DNA of 64,000 bases from Imbricaverruca yamaguchii. Its lineage: Eukaryota; Arthropoda; Thecostraca; Neoverrucidae. The stretch spans positions 310,001 through 374,000 of the forward strand of contig JAOTOL010001283.1 in assembly GCA_034440575.1 (NCBI GenBank), given 5' to 3'. A program made the translations under genes and the position numbers. This document shows positions 33,925-44,725 of this stretch, in pieces (the stretch's first letter is position 1; each line of letters starts with the position of its first letter). Below the pieces are notes generated by a model, which was given only the letters and a program-made list of their open reading frames with translations, was not told where the DNA came from and searched no databases.

Positions 33925-35600
33925 CCGTAGACGAATAACAACACAACGGGTAAAACAGCGAATACCGAGCTAGGGTTTCGGCTCGGTGGAAAATCTTGGA
34001 ACATATTTAGCCTAAGCTATGAGGTGCATCAAAGCTCAGTGCATCATAATTTCTTAACCACGAGCAAATGTGGAAAAAGAAAACTAATACATGGAATTGA
34101 ATTTATCAAATTTTATAAGCGAGCCGCCATACCAGTAAATCCGCACCCCAAATATGGCACAATACTATCATGTGACAGCAATTAGCAAAACGTTGGAGAC
34201 TTAGCAGAAACTGGAGAAGCGCACGTAGTGTGGCGGATGCGCCGAGTGCGGAAGATGCGCAAGGTACATGTGCACGACTGTTGGCGTTTTAGCGACCCTG
34301 CGTGAGAAATCGGAATGCCTGAAATCGGGAAATTTTACCTTTTTTTTGCGATTTGTACCGGTGTAATTTCAGCAATGTGTGGTGACTTATCAAGGGGTAC
34401 GAACACAATATCCTTTGAACAGGATCGGGAAGTTCGTGTTGAAATCCGGTTATTCAAAAATAATGATGGCAGATTTGACCCCCTCGACAGGACAGCTAAG
34501 TTGGTCACAAATTATTCCTTAAAAAAAAATAGTATCTCACTGACAAACATAGTGGTCCTTGGACTTTTTCAAAAATTGGGGTCTGTGCGACAATTCCAAA
34601 CCAGTTTGCCCACCCCAATCGCAAATCCATGGCATGATATAATTTGACCAGTTGATGGCCCTGATCCGCCACAGTTGACTCAGCAGCCCCGGTCCATCAC
34701 AGTGGAAGGTATACTCCGCGACCCCATCCGCCACAGTGGACGGCGTGCTGCGACCCTGGCCTGCCACAGTGGAAGGTGTGTACTTCACGGCCCTGGTCCG
34801 GCATAGTGGACGGTGTGCTCCTGGGCACTCGTCCGCCCCAATAGACGGTGTGCTCCGCGGCCCTGGTTCGCTATAGTGGACTTCATGGTTGGAGAAAACG
34901 GAATTTTCCTGGATTTTTCCCATCCGTAGCATGATGATCTTCACAAAATTATTATCGGTGTTTTCCATTTGGACGTTTAATGATGTTATTCAACAATGAA
35001 TTGCCCTGTGGTAAAGTGTTCCAGATTCACTGGAAACTGCAAAGTGATATTCTGATGTCACAGGTGTGAATGAAAATGTCCTCCCCGACCCTGAACTCAC
35101 CTAATCCCAACTTTGGCTTCGCCCTCCCTAATGTTAGGCGCCAAGGAAATACTTTCACCGATTGTCGTCACAGTTCAGGTCTGCTGTGCTGCGATACTCC
35201 ATCAAGGCCGGTGTGTTTAGCCTGCATCTAATCATCGCTGAAACATTTGTATTTAAGCCGGTGTGCGCTTGTTGGTGTGTGGAGTGAGGGGAGGAGGCTG
35301 ACGGTGATGGCGACGATAGATCCGAGCCCACTGTATGAAACTGCAGTCACGTGCCATTACTCAGAGTTGTTGGCATGTACTGTGCACTGCTCTTTTAATT
35401 ATGTGACTTCACCAGTTCCTGGACGATTTCCTCATTCGTGAGTAAGCTGAATACATAAACATTCACATCGTCGAATAAAAACTCAGAATTTCTGATATTT
35501 GAAAATATAGTGGGCAAAATCCGATGAGTTTTTGGTTGAGGGGGAGGGTGTGCGTTGGCACTTCAGCCCCCTCAATGTTTTTAAAAAATCGACACCCCTG
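33925..35600 (+). mobile_element. Unclassified element X, copy 1
   Basis: Three blocks here (33930-34565, 34890-35065, 35080-35575) reappear in reverse complement and in the same order at 55550-54930, 54918-53960 (split) and 52280-51745. Shared phrases include CCGAGCTAGGGTTTCGG, GTACATGTGCACGACTGTTG, ATTGCCCTGTGGTAAAGTG and CTTTGGCTTCGCCCT. No transposase or RT is recognisable in either copy. The neighbouring 21-bp minisatellite seems to belong to the element, as a few units also follow copy 2. Copy 1 holds an extra minisatellite at 34570-34885. Confidence 0.8.
34570..34885 (+). repeat. ~42-bp minisatellite inside element X copy 1
   Basis: Six to seven units share CGGCCCTGGTCCGCCACAGT then GGACGGTGTGCTC. 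The array sits between a CATAGT and a CATGG that are adjacent in copy 2, so it is an insertion or expansion specific to this copy. Confidence 0.8.
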
Positions 35601-36559
35601 TATGTAGGAAACTTGCTTCAACCCCACAGTGTCGCACAATTTCTTAGTTGCATGAATCGATGGAAACGTTTTGTGCGAAGCACGTTCCGATGTAGCCCGA
35701 AAGTTAACTTGCACACAATTTTCACCGACGGTACAGTGTACACCAAAGAAAGTTTTTAGTTTATCTTGCGAAGGCTGCAGATTCTGCGTTTCGTATGAAA
35801 CGAAAGCGCATAATATTTCAATCTTTTGATTAAGGCTTTCCTCACTCATACGTATTTCAGATTAATGATGGAGCTGTTCCAAACTGAATACGTACATCTT
35901 AACTTAAATTTTCACGTTAATTACGAATCACCAATGAACGTTTCATGTCACTTTTTTAATTTTGTGATTTTCCAATGGATAAGAGCATTGCTATGTACGA
36001 TAATAACATAATACAGTTCTTTCAGAGCTCTGCTGAGGTGAGACACTGCCTTAAGCGGGGGCGGTCGTTCTTCCGGCCCGTGACGTAGACAAGGCGGTAC
36101 TCGGCAGCACTTTGCGAGCATCTCAAGCCAAAACGGCCAATATTGGCCACGGCTTTACGCAGGCAATTCTAAGTGTATATAGGGAAGTTTGACACCATGT
36201 GAATGCCTGAACAATTCTACACACGAATCCGGATCTTTTTTTACTTGTATCTTCTCGAAAATGTATGTGTCCTTGCCGGTAAACGAAGACACCACACAAA
36301 ACCGGCCGACCGACTCCTGTAGGGCGGGGCCTAAGTCGTTGACATGACGACCGGCTGGCCCTCAAGGCCAATTGTGCAGGCTCGACAGAAAAGGAAGCTG
36401 CTGTTAAAGGAAATTGAACGTTCTTTCTCGTTCTTTGTATCCTCTGTTTCATATCATCCTTTGCTCTCTCGTGTCAGCTGAATATAGAGGAAAGCAAATC
36501 ACGGCATAGTACCATGTGCTCTTTTCTAAGGAAAAGTTTATTTTCGCGGAATACTCAGT
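35601..36559. other. Unassigned intergenic DNA
   Basis: No gene was recognised with confidence. A small minus-strand frame near 36035-36110 could be an exon-like stretch, but it lacks convincing splice sites. Confidence 0.35.
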
Positions 36560-37565
36560 GGCGCAGTAAATTTAATTAGACATGTTGATCTCACCAAGGA
36601 CCATTCGAAAATTCACAATGCTCCAAAATCGCTTATAATCTCGTATTTATTAGTTACATTTAGACATGTTGACTTCGCCAAGGACTATTTGGAAATTCAC
36701 AACAAGGCTCTAAAATCCTTCCAAATCTCGAATTCAGAAGTTAGATTTAGACATTGTGATTTCACCAAGGATCATTTAGAAATTCGCAAAGCACCGAAGA
36801 CTCTGAAATCTCAAAAATATCTGATAATATCGAATTTATAAGTTAGATTTAGACGTAATTTATGTCATATAAATCATTTAGCGCTCTGGCGACGAACATA
36901 TAATTTCATAAAAATCACACGATGACCTTCCCTGGATGATTGCAAAAATAGTAGAAAGTTACTTAGATGATGTATATTGGGGTACAACCCTTCATAAAAA
37001 ACAAAGAATATGCAGTTCAAATCAACGGTCGACTTCTCACTGCCTTATTTTATTATCTATGTCGATGTCATGCCTTCCTAGTCATATGCCGTTTAATTCC
37101 GGAGACGCCTTCAATACGTACAAGAGTCAAAAAGCCTATGCCTAGAAATGCACGATATCAACATAGATAATATAATGAAGCAGTGAGAATTCGACCGTTA
37201 ATTGGAATTGGTTGGGATTGCTTATTTTTTGTTGGGTGACGAAGAGTTGTACCCGAATATACACCATCTAAAAAACTCGACTATTTGTGTAACCATAGAC
37301 GGAAGATCACTGTGTGATTTTCATGACATATTGATTTAGTTATGAACCATTAAAAAAATTCACTAAAGATCTGTCAAAATCTCAAACGCACGAGTCAAAT
37401 TTCAACATTTTGAGTTCATCAAACACCGTTTAGAACTTCACTGGAGAGCTTCAAAAACTCCAAATCTCTAAAAATCATAAATTTAGAAGTTAAATTGATA
37501 CATTTTACTTTCACTAAGGATCATTTAGAAATTGATCAGGAGGCTCCGATATCTCTAAAATGCAC
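36560..37565 (+). repeat. Diverged ~87-100-bp satellite, interrupted
   Basis: Units share GTTAGATTTAGACAT-TTGA, TTCACCAAGGA-CATTTAGAAATTCAC, then CTC-AAAATCTC and GAATTTATAAGTTA. Four units lie at 36570-36870 and two more at 37375-37565. They are separated by about 500 bp of non-repeat DNA that may be an insertion. Confidence 0.75.
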
Positions 37566-39177
37566 TTCCACACAAATATGCATATGTGAATGTTGCAAGT
37601 GCAAAAACTTATTGACAAGCGTCAAAGGTATCTGCAGCTGAAAGCTGCGCTTGAACATGGACGATTGCCCTTGAAAATACAGTATCAAATATGGGATGTA
37701 TACAAAGCAGCAGGTGTGCACGTATACGGAGACAAGTTACCTTTCTTAATCGCACTGAATAAGCACGGAACGAAAATGAAACACAAGTGCACCTAGTTAT
37801 AAAGCGGTAAAGTTTTCAAGCACATTAACTTTTAAAATCAAGGACGTTAAGTTTCTCCCGCGTTTGCGGCACTATATCATCAATTGCCAGGAATATGCTA
37901 AGTTTGGAATATTCTACGACACGGATTTATAATCCGCCAGATATCCACCACATTCTAGTAGAATATCGCATATTCTAGCATATGACGTCGCCAAGGCACG
38001 GAGGTACTAGATCTGTGAATCTACTAAACTTGGGTGTACCCGTTCCTTAATATACTCTGGCCTTAAATGCCTTGGTGGGTGGACCGCCCCTGCAGAGAGC
38101 AGAGGATGGGTTTCTCAGTGCCAGTCGGTACGAGACCAGGGCAACTGCAAGCCTCCCGTAGCCCTGTTTATATATGCAAATGCTACGCACATGGCCCACA
38201 CATGACAGTGTAGTCACTCCCTGGACTGCTACGCTCTTGTCCACGACATATTTCAATGATAATTAATACATGGAGTGTTTCATGGGGACGTTGGGTGGCG
38301 ATAACCTCATTTTTTCGGATGAACATGATGGGAAGGATAATGGACAAGGTCAACTGTAGCTATTACGTGATCTGGTCAGAAAATTGCGTCATAATCGTAG
38401 GGTGACAACAGTGTTAATAAGGCCAACTAACCCAGAAAGTGGTGCTATAGTTGTGCAGTGATAGCAGCTGGAATGGACATCGACGGCCTGTTTTCAGTGG
38501 CAAGTATTCCGAGTAATTTTAATGAACATCTAAGAACATAAAATCGATGAAACATAGTTCCGAAAAATGTGGACAAATTTATAGAAATTTTGAACGCACC
38601 TTCATTTCCTCTGAATGCTGGATGACATTTCGACTTGCTTGTCTGCTATGCAACTTTCAAATGAATGCCAACACATTGGGAAAACCATGCCGTGAATATT
38701 ATAATTGGTCGCGACGGATTTTAAGGTGTTTTGGCACATCTGTTTGCTAACAAACTAAACCCCGTGAATAAACATGGATAATATGTGGCCATTATCGCAT
38801 AGAGGCTATGAATGCGTTATCGCCAGGATACGCTTATAGCATATTCAGTGGCCATAGTTATCCGATTGGCTTTCAGCTATGGATCATCTATGGCGAATAT
38901 TACTTGTACATTGTATTCATCCATTGGTCTAGTGTATGTTGTGGAAGTGCTGCACAGAACCATCCTGCCCTTACACTGGGCTTATTTCACAGCATGACCA
39001 GCAATGCCCCCTTTGTTACTCCTCGGTTCAGTGTGTTCTAGTATCTGATTCACACTTCTTACATACATTTATTTGCAGCTCCTATGTTGTGCATATTGAG
39101 CACAACACCGTGCTCAATACTGCCCCGGCGTCTGGACCTCGAGTGGACTTGCTGACCTGACCCTACCTCGGTTCCAG
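37566..39177. other. DHCR7: Upstream region of DHCR7
   Basis: The 5' exon or promoter of the sterol reductase is expected here, because the coding exon at 39178 begins after a normal acceptor. I could not identify the exon, a TATA box or any conserved N-terminal peptide. Small plus-strand frames at 38547-39160 show no family match. Confidence 0.35.
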
Positions 39178-40408
39178 GATGAGTCTTTATGACACGCTGC
39201 ACTACCGCATAGTGCCGACGCTGTTCCTGCTGTTCTTCACACCGGTGGTGCAGGTGCTCGTGCGGCTGGGCGACCCACAGCCGCTCCGTCTATCCGCGCT
39301 CACCGGCAACACGTTCTCGTGGGTGTTGACCGCGGTGATGGTGGCGTGGGCGTACCTCTGGCTGGCCGTGCCGGGCGCCGTATGCCACGGCCCGACCACC
39401 GCCTTCGGCCAAACGCCCGAGTACCGCGCCAACGGGCCCGCCTACTACGCCGCCTCGGTGACGGCGTTCGCGCTGCTGGAGGCGTGGCTGACACCCAGCC
39501 TATCGGTCGCCATCTTCTCCAACATGTCGGCCATCCTGGCGTCGTTGAACGCGTGCGCGCTGCTGCTGTGCGCGCTGCTGCTGCGGCGCGGCAAGGCGGC
39601 GCCGCAGACGCGTGAGGCGGTGCCGCCGAGGCCGCTGCCGCACGAGTTCTACCGCGGCATGGAGCTGCACCCGCGCCTGCTCGGTGTCGACGTCAAGCAG
39701 CTGACCAACAGCCGGCTGGGCATGCTGCTGTGGCAGCTGCTGGTGCTGGCGTTCTGCGCGGCCGGCTGGCGACGGCACGGCTTCAGCTCCGGCCACACCG
39801 CCAACGCCGCCCTGCAGACCGCCTACATCGCCAAGTTCTTCTGGTGGGAGACGGCCTACTTCCACACGCTGGACATCACGCTGGACAGGGCCGGTTACTA
39901 CCTGTGCTGGGGCTGTCTGGTGTGGGTGCCCGGCTTCTACACGTTCAGCTCGTTCTGGCTGGTGCGTCAGCCGTCGGCGCTGACGGCGCCGCAGGCGGCG
40001 CTCGTGCTCGCCGCCGGCCTGACCGCCGTGGCGCTCAACTACCGCGTCGACTTGGAGAAACAGTGGTTCCGGGCGTCCGGCGGCAGATGTCGCCTGTGGG
40101 GGCGGCCGGCCACCTACATCGACGCCGAGTACATGACGGCGTCCGGCCGACGCTCCGCGCGGCTGCTGACGTCCGGCTGCTGGGGCGTGGCGCGCCACCT
40201 CAATTATGGCTTCGAGATCGTCGTCGCGCTCTGCTGGTGCCTGCCCGGACTGGGCCATGGTTGGCCGTTCCTGTACGTGGGCTTCCTCGCCGTTCTGCTG
40301 GTGCACAGGGTGTTCCGTGACGAACAGAAATGCAGCGCCAAGTATGGCAAGGCGTGGCGACTGTACTGTCGACAGGTGCCCTATAGAGTGGTGCCGTATC
40401 TGTTCTAG
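39178..40408 (+). CDS. DHCR7: 7-dehydrocholesterol reductase (ERG4/ERG24 family), last and main exon
   Basis: This 409-codon frame begins at ATG 39179, one base after the acceptor GGTTCCAG, and runs without a stop to 40408. The enzyme reduces the 7,8 double bond of 7-dehydrocholesterol using NADPH in the ER membrane. Family landmarks in order are EFYRGMELHPRLL (~residue 158), LGMLLW, FFWWETAYFHTLDI, YYLCWGCLVWVPGFYT, LLTSGCWGVARHLNYGFEI (~329) and the C-terminal RDEQKCSAKYGKAWRLY. It ends VPYRVVPYLF as in other DHCR7. Eight or nine hydrophobic segments fit a polytopic protein. Vertebrate proteins have about 40-60 more N-terminal residues, so either Met1 is the true start or an upstream exon exists. 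Codons are very GC-rich against AT-rich flanks. It is convergent with the GLIS-type gene 420 bp away. Confidence 0.92.
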
Positions 40409-40829
40409 CGAGCTCGTCCGGCACCGCTCGCAGCTGGAGCAGCCGAGGACGCTTTGAGGAGGTCCTCGTACTGCAACATTGTGATTAATTTGCTATAGTT
40501 CCTGCTGTATACCGATCCGAAACGCCGCAACTTACGATGTTGTCAGTGACAGGTACAAACAATATATTATGGCTTGCATGTAGTTACGCGAACACACATA
40601 TGCCACATGAAAAGCGTGCCCTTGTCCAACCAAAACCGATGTACACCAAACATCTAAATCTTCCACTGTAGTCCAGGGATTAACTGGCTTGATCCCAGAA
40701 GAGATATCACTCAGTGAGACGGCCAGCTTGGATCGTGGCAGTGTTCAGTATGTCATCCTCGCGGGTCTCGTCCCCGCAGCACGGGGAAGATGTCCACCAG
40801 CTGTAAGATTATTACAAGAGCCGAACAGC
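40409..40829. other. Convergent intergenic region (3' UTRs)
   Basis: The 421 bp between the DHCR7 stop and the stop of the minus-strand zinc-finger gene must hold both 3' ends. I see no clear AATAAA on either strand. A variant signal or overlapping UTRs are possible. Confidence 0.4.
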
Positions 40830-41326
40830 TTAGCTGGGAGGAAGCCGGAGGTCGAGTGGCGCCGGCAGCCGCAGGTCGCTGACCTCGCTGCCGAGGTTAA
40901 CAGCCTGATTCATCAACAACTGACCCACGTGCTGCATCCACGGGTAATGTAGCGACGGCTCCCAGCTGAGGCAGGCTGGAATCCGACTGCACGCGCAGCC
41001 GACCTCAGCAGAAGCGACTGGCATCGTCGTCGGCAGATCTGACACGCTCATATCTGCTGCCACCTGTTGGGAGAATTTGCGACTCTGTTTTTGCGATTTG
41101 TCGGCAGGCGGCCGAGGTGTTCGCAGCGGAGGTGGCGGCAGGTGGTGGCCGTTGGCCTTCATGTGTTTGCGAAGCGAGCTGGGGTCGGTGTAGCTCTTGG
41201 AGCAGCCGTCGAACTTGCAGGCGTAAGGTCTGTCCATGAAGTGGGTGCGCGTATGCTTGAACCGGTCCGAGGAGTTGGAATACGCCCTGTCGCAACCTCC
41301 GAATGTGCAGACGTACGGCTTCTCGC
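40830..41326 (-). CDS. GLIS/lame-duck-type zinc finger gene, last exon (fingers 4-5)
   Basis: The exon starts after CTGCCGCCAG at phase 1 and ends with the stop at 40830. It encodes finger 4 ([29 protein letters not shown]) and finger 5 ([29 protein letters not shown]), the signature of Gli-similar (GLIS) proteins. About 115 residues without further domains follow, including [19 protein letters not shown]. The first base pairs with the G left by the exon at 43346-43464, giving the canonical HTG-EKP linker. The protein is a nuclear DNA-binding regulator. Within the family, GLIS, lame duck and sugarbabe types cannot be separated safely by eye. No frameshift is visible. Confidence 0.9.
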
Positions 41327-42884
41327 CTGGCGGCAGCGCAGTACGTGCTGATTACGCCGTTCCGCCGTGCATCCGGTGGTGACGGATCACAGGATATGGG
41401 TTTGTTCATCACAGAAATGGGGTTGGAACAATGGTAGGTGAAATATGGTGAACTTTTTTAACTTCAATTTTAATTCATTTACTTATAGTTGGATGAGAAT
41501 CACAAGAACAATGACTTAATTATGGGGCAAGTGTGATTGATTACCGACTGGGCTTATCTTACGAATTCGCCATCCTACGGCCTATTCTACGAATTGGTTT
41601 GGTATGATACTATGCCAGGCGCATAGTCTGGAATTTACCGAAAGACGACGAGGCGGCAGTACGTGGATGACCAAATATATTCATGAAATTTTTCCTTGTA
41701 TCTTTGAAAAGGCTTATTTTTTATTAGGTCCGTACAGCAGGCTACATCCCTAAATGTCCACATTTTCCTTCAGTTGCCATATGTCGTCCAGGCTTAAGAG
41801 ACCTCTCCAGTTCCATTCGAATGGACCCTGAACATACCAAGTTCCCTAGAGGGCTGAAAATGGTCCGTGGTATTTTAAGAGGCCATGCTAAATCAGGATA
41901 TCGTGGAATCATCGATGCCTGATGCCGTCTGAAGAGCCCGATATCATCCTTAAATGGATTTTCGTCAAGAAAAAGGTTTTCGTGTGGAGGCTGCCGAATC
42001 GACGCCTCCGCCTTCCGAGGCGGCGAGGAAAAAAATGTTTTCGGGACGGACACGTCGCCGCCTCCGCCCTCGTGTGGAGGCAGTTGATGCGTCCGTCCTG
42101 AAATGAGAAGGACGGACGCATTAGCCGCCCCTCATTATGCCACTGTGTTACGTTTCGAAAAACGATTGAAGTCGCCATGTATTTTCGACGGGGGAGATTT
42201 TTAGGTTGATTCTTTCTACGAGAGACATAAACACAAGATTAAGCTTAACGAAGTTTTGGAGGGGACGACTCCCCTCCAGGTTTTTTTTTGTGGTGGCATT
42301 GCCATGCCGGCAATCCCAAGGACATCCAAATATTCAGCTCAGAAGTCCTCCGTCTCTGTTCAAATATCCAAGTATGCAAATATGTATACCAAATAGCTAA
42401 AGTGCCATATTTTCTTTGAAGAAAATAGGTAACCATATGCGCTCTTCAGATATATGTCATACAACCACCGAACGAGCACGCAAACGTCATTTGAAACCAG
42501 CCACTGCATTTTTGCTTTTGACTTGAAAAGTGTTGACTTGCATAGCGTACCACGAACTCAAATGTAGCTTTACCTACCACATAGCAAACTGCGGTCGACA
42601 TATTAGGATCATGTGACTATTGTTCATAACCTTATCATAAGCCTAACTATGATTTCAAAACAAACCAAAATATGTAGATGTGAGCCGATTATTACCGTCT
42701 CTGTCCTTTTCAAACACTAAAACTTGTACTGAACTGGTTTTATATTTTTCTTGAGTCTTAAGTCACTGCTCTACAGTACAGTGACTCAAAATAGTAACAT
42801 TTATATTGTAAAAGTAACCATTTGCACTACCTCGCAAGGACTATCACGTTCGAATACGGGACCAGTTATAGGGGTTTCCCTGAA
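41327..42884 (-). other. Intron of the GLIS-type gene with GC-rich palindromes
   Basis: This is the rest of the intron between the last two exons. At 41990-42130 a GC-rich patch carries repeated CCTCCGCC/GGCGGAGG words and the hairpin at 42087-42121, like a small palindromic mobile remnant. The rest is unremarkable. Confidence 0.5.
42087..42121. other. 13-bp inverted repeat
   Basis: ATGCGTCCGTCCT and AGGACGGACGCAT form a perfect stem around nine bases, within a CpG-rich patch of repeated CCTCCGCC words inside the intron. It may be the end of a palindromic element. Confidence 0.7.
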
Positions 42885-43344
42885 TGCACACAACCTAATT
42901 CTAGCAGATCAAGATACAACGTAATGCAAACCACATTCACATGTCGAATGCACTATACAACAACCGAATTCGCTTCTCGCAGAAAAGTTTTTTACGGGCT
43001 GCCGTAAGTGAAGGTGACACGCAAATATCTCCAGACAGCACATATCGAACCGCTTCCCACGGCTACCAAAAATCACCAGACGACTTACATCAGACGTCAC
43101 CTGCATATTTATTAGGTTGCACACAACCTAATTCTAGCAGATCAAGATACAACGTAATGCAAACCACATTCACATGTCGAATGCACTATACAACAACCGA
43201 ATTCGCTTCTCGCAGAAAAGTTTTTTACGGGCTGCCGTAAGTGAAGGTGACACGCAAATATCTCCAGACAGCACATATCGAACCGCTTCCCACGGCTACC
43301 AAAAATCACCAGACGACTTACATCAGACGTCACCTGCATATTTA
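42885..43344 (-). repeat. 233-bp tandem duplication abutting a splice donor
   Basis: Two virtually identical 227-bp copies (42885-43111 and 43118-43344) are separated by six bases and start with TGCACACAACCTAATTCTAG. In gene direction the duplicated block begins at the second base of the donor of the exon at 43346-43464, so the intron opens with two copies in a row. I found no substitution between the copies, which indicates a recent duplication or an assembly artefact. Confidence 0.92.
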
Positions 43345-43345
43345 C

Positions 43346-43464
43346 CCGTATGCGAGCGTTTGTGTATTTTGAGGTTCTCCTGTCTGCTGAAGCCCTTGCC
43401 ACAATCGAGGCAGATGTGCGGTCGCTCCTTGGTGTGGGTGCGAATGTGCACAAACATCTTGTAC
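43346..43464 (-). CDS. GLIS-type zinc finger gene, internal exon (end of finger 2, finger 3)
   Basis: This 119-bp exon runs from an acceptor ending TTGCAG to a CGG|GTAAAT donor. Its first base completes the Arg codon begun by the upstream exon. The peptide [20 protein letters not shown] then [20 protein letters not shown] gives the helix of finger 2 and all of finger 3. FSR-ENLKIH is diagnostic of Gli/GLIS/Zic-type fingers. It ends at phase 1 and joins exactly to the fingers 4-5 exon. The long open frame running through it in another frame (43142-43522) is a shadow. The intron that follows starts with the 233-bp duplication. Confidence 0.9.
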
Positions 43465-43814
43465 CTGCAACACAATCTGCAGTGAAAGAATCACCAAAAC
43501 GCCGGTAGAAGAGACAAGCCATGTAAAGGGGCGGAGTTGCGGCGTTTTACTCGTCAGACCCGCTCATTTGTCTCCAGCTTTGTCATCGGTGTACGCTCGC
43601 AAACCACCTGCCAGTCACCTACGCAATCTGCACGTGGTCTGCCCAAGAAAGTGTGGCACGTACGCATCATATTGCAGGTTTAAACTTGGCTGGGAAATTC
43701 GTTCAATATATCCGCTGTGAACTTGACACCAAGATCAGATATCAAGTCATCTGTGGCGGATCCAGGGGGAGCTGCGGACATATGCCCCTCCATCCGATAG
43801 CTATATTAACCCTC
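43465..43814 (-). other. Intron of the GLIS-type gene, plain part
   Basis: This is non-coding sequence between the minisatellite near 43815 and the exon at 43464. No exon or RNA gene was recognised. Confidence 0.4.
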
Positions 43815-43962
43815 CACGTCGGAGCCGACACCCACCTGTCGGCTCCGACGTGGACACCCACCTGTCCACCACCTGTTGACCCCTCCCCCCCACGTCGCCT
43901 GAGCCGACACCCACCTGACGTTAACCCCGCCCCCCCCCCACGTCGCCGGAGCCGACACCAAC
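43815..43962 (-). repeat. ~48-bp minisatellite seeded by the exon end and donor
   Basis: Read on the minus strand, the real junction AACGCCAG|GTTGGTGTCGG and the following GGCGACGTGGGGGGG are repeated 48 bp downstream as AACGTCAG|GTGGGTGTCGG plus GGCGACGTGGGGGGG. Two further CAG|GTGGGTGTC copies end at 43862 and 43836. The possible donors are thus at 43963, 43915, 43862 and 43836, spaced 48, 53 and 26 bp. Confidence 0.85.
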
Positions 43963-44103
43963 CTGGCGTTGAAGCCCTGTCGCCGTCGGTTGCAGCCGCG
44001 CCATAGACACCGATACGAGCTGTTGGCCAGCTGCACGTGCTGCACTGTCACGTGCTCCACCAGCAGCTGCTGCGACGGCAGCAGCTGGTGACAGCCTTCC
44101 CAC
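43963..44103 (-). CDS. GLIS-type zinc finger gene, internal exon (finger 1 and start of finger 2)
   Basis: This 141-bp exon follows CTGCTGCAG and ends CCAG|GTTGGT. It encodes WEGCHQLLPSQQLLVEHVTV then QHV, which fits the second half of GLIS finger 1 (W-x2-C ... LV-H-x4-H). Next comes YRCLWRGCNRRRQGFNA, the start of finger 2 with the family's FNAR. The split Arg codon (AG plus G) continues as YKMFVH in the next exon. The first Cys of finger 1 must lie in an upstream exon not found here. The divergence of finger 1 from textbook GLIS is moderate, but the phase agreement of all three exons makes the assignment strong. Confidence 0.85.
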
Positions 44104-44645
44104 CTGCAGCAGCATACAAACTATGGGGTCTCAAGCGGCCTGAAGTGGAACGTTTTTCACTCAGAAGATTGAGTCTTATGATGTCAGATGCATCGATGTC
44201 GAAGTCAACTTAGCTAGGTGTAAATATGGAAATGCAGCCAAAACAATAGATAATATGCAAGATGACAAGGATATTGAAGCAACTATAGCTCATAGGCTCA
44301 TTAGGGTCATAACTCATCAGCTATCGTATCAATGATCCGGACACCACCATTGTCGGAACAGGGTGCGCGGCACGGGGGCTGCCCGATATATGGAGGAGGG
44401 GAGGGGAGGACAAGGGCTATTTTCTATGAACAGGGTCAGTGGCACAGGAGCTGTCCAAGGTGTGTGTGGGGGAGGTGGAGGACAAGAGCTATCTTGAAGT
44501 CGACTCTTTCTGTGCAACACCCCTGGTCTCAATGTTGAGCTCGTTTTGGTCAATGTTGAGCTAGTTGCAAGCTGGATTTGCCACTGCTCCCCCTGTCTCT
44601 AACCTCTTGCTCTTAAACACGGTTAGCTCATTAACGTCGACATGA
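44104..44645. other. Presumed upstream intron with a two-unit tandem repeat
   Basis: At 44355-44500 two diverged ~73-bp units share GAACAGGGT-G-GGCAC-GG-GCTG, G-GGAGG and GGACAAG-GCTAT. The 5' exons of the zinc-finger gene should lie from here onwards, but none is recognised. Confidence 0.5.
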
Positions 44646-44725
44646 GGTGGCGGTGGCTCAATCGATAATCGAAAGGATGTTCGAGTCCTGTTCACATTAT
44701 TGTGGTTCGAATTCCACGCAACCGG
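44646..44725 (+). mobile_element. tRNA-like sequence (pseudo-tRNA or SINE head)
   Basis: GTGGCTCAATCGATAATCG resembles an A box with D-arm. About 40 bases later GTGGTTCGAATTCCAC forms a T-arm with a good B box. The anticodon arm does not fold clearly and the acceptor stem is weak, so a tRNA-derived repeat is more likely than a working tRNA gene. Confidence 0.5.

Noticed and set aside
36035..36115. A minus-strand exon-like peptide (EYRLVYVTGRKNDRPR)
   Set aside because: No acceptor or donor at suitable positions and no family recognised, so too weak to call.
39500..40320. Long open frames on both strands inside DHCR7
   Set aside because: Shadows of the GC-rich coding exon. Only the frame starting at 39179 carries the reductase motifs.
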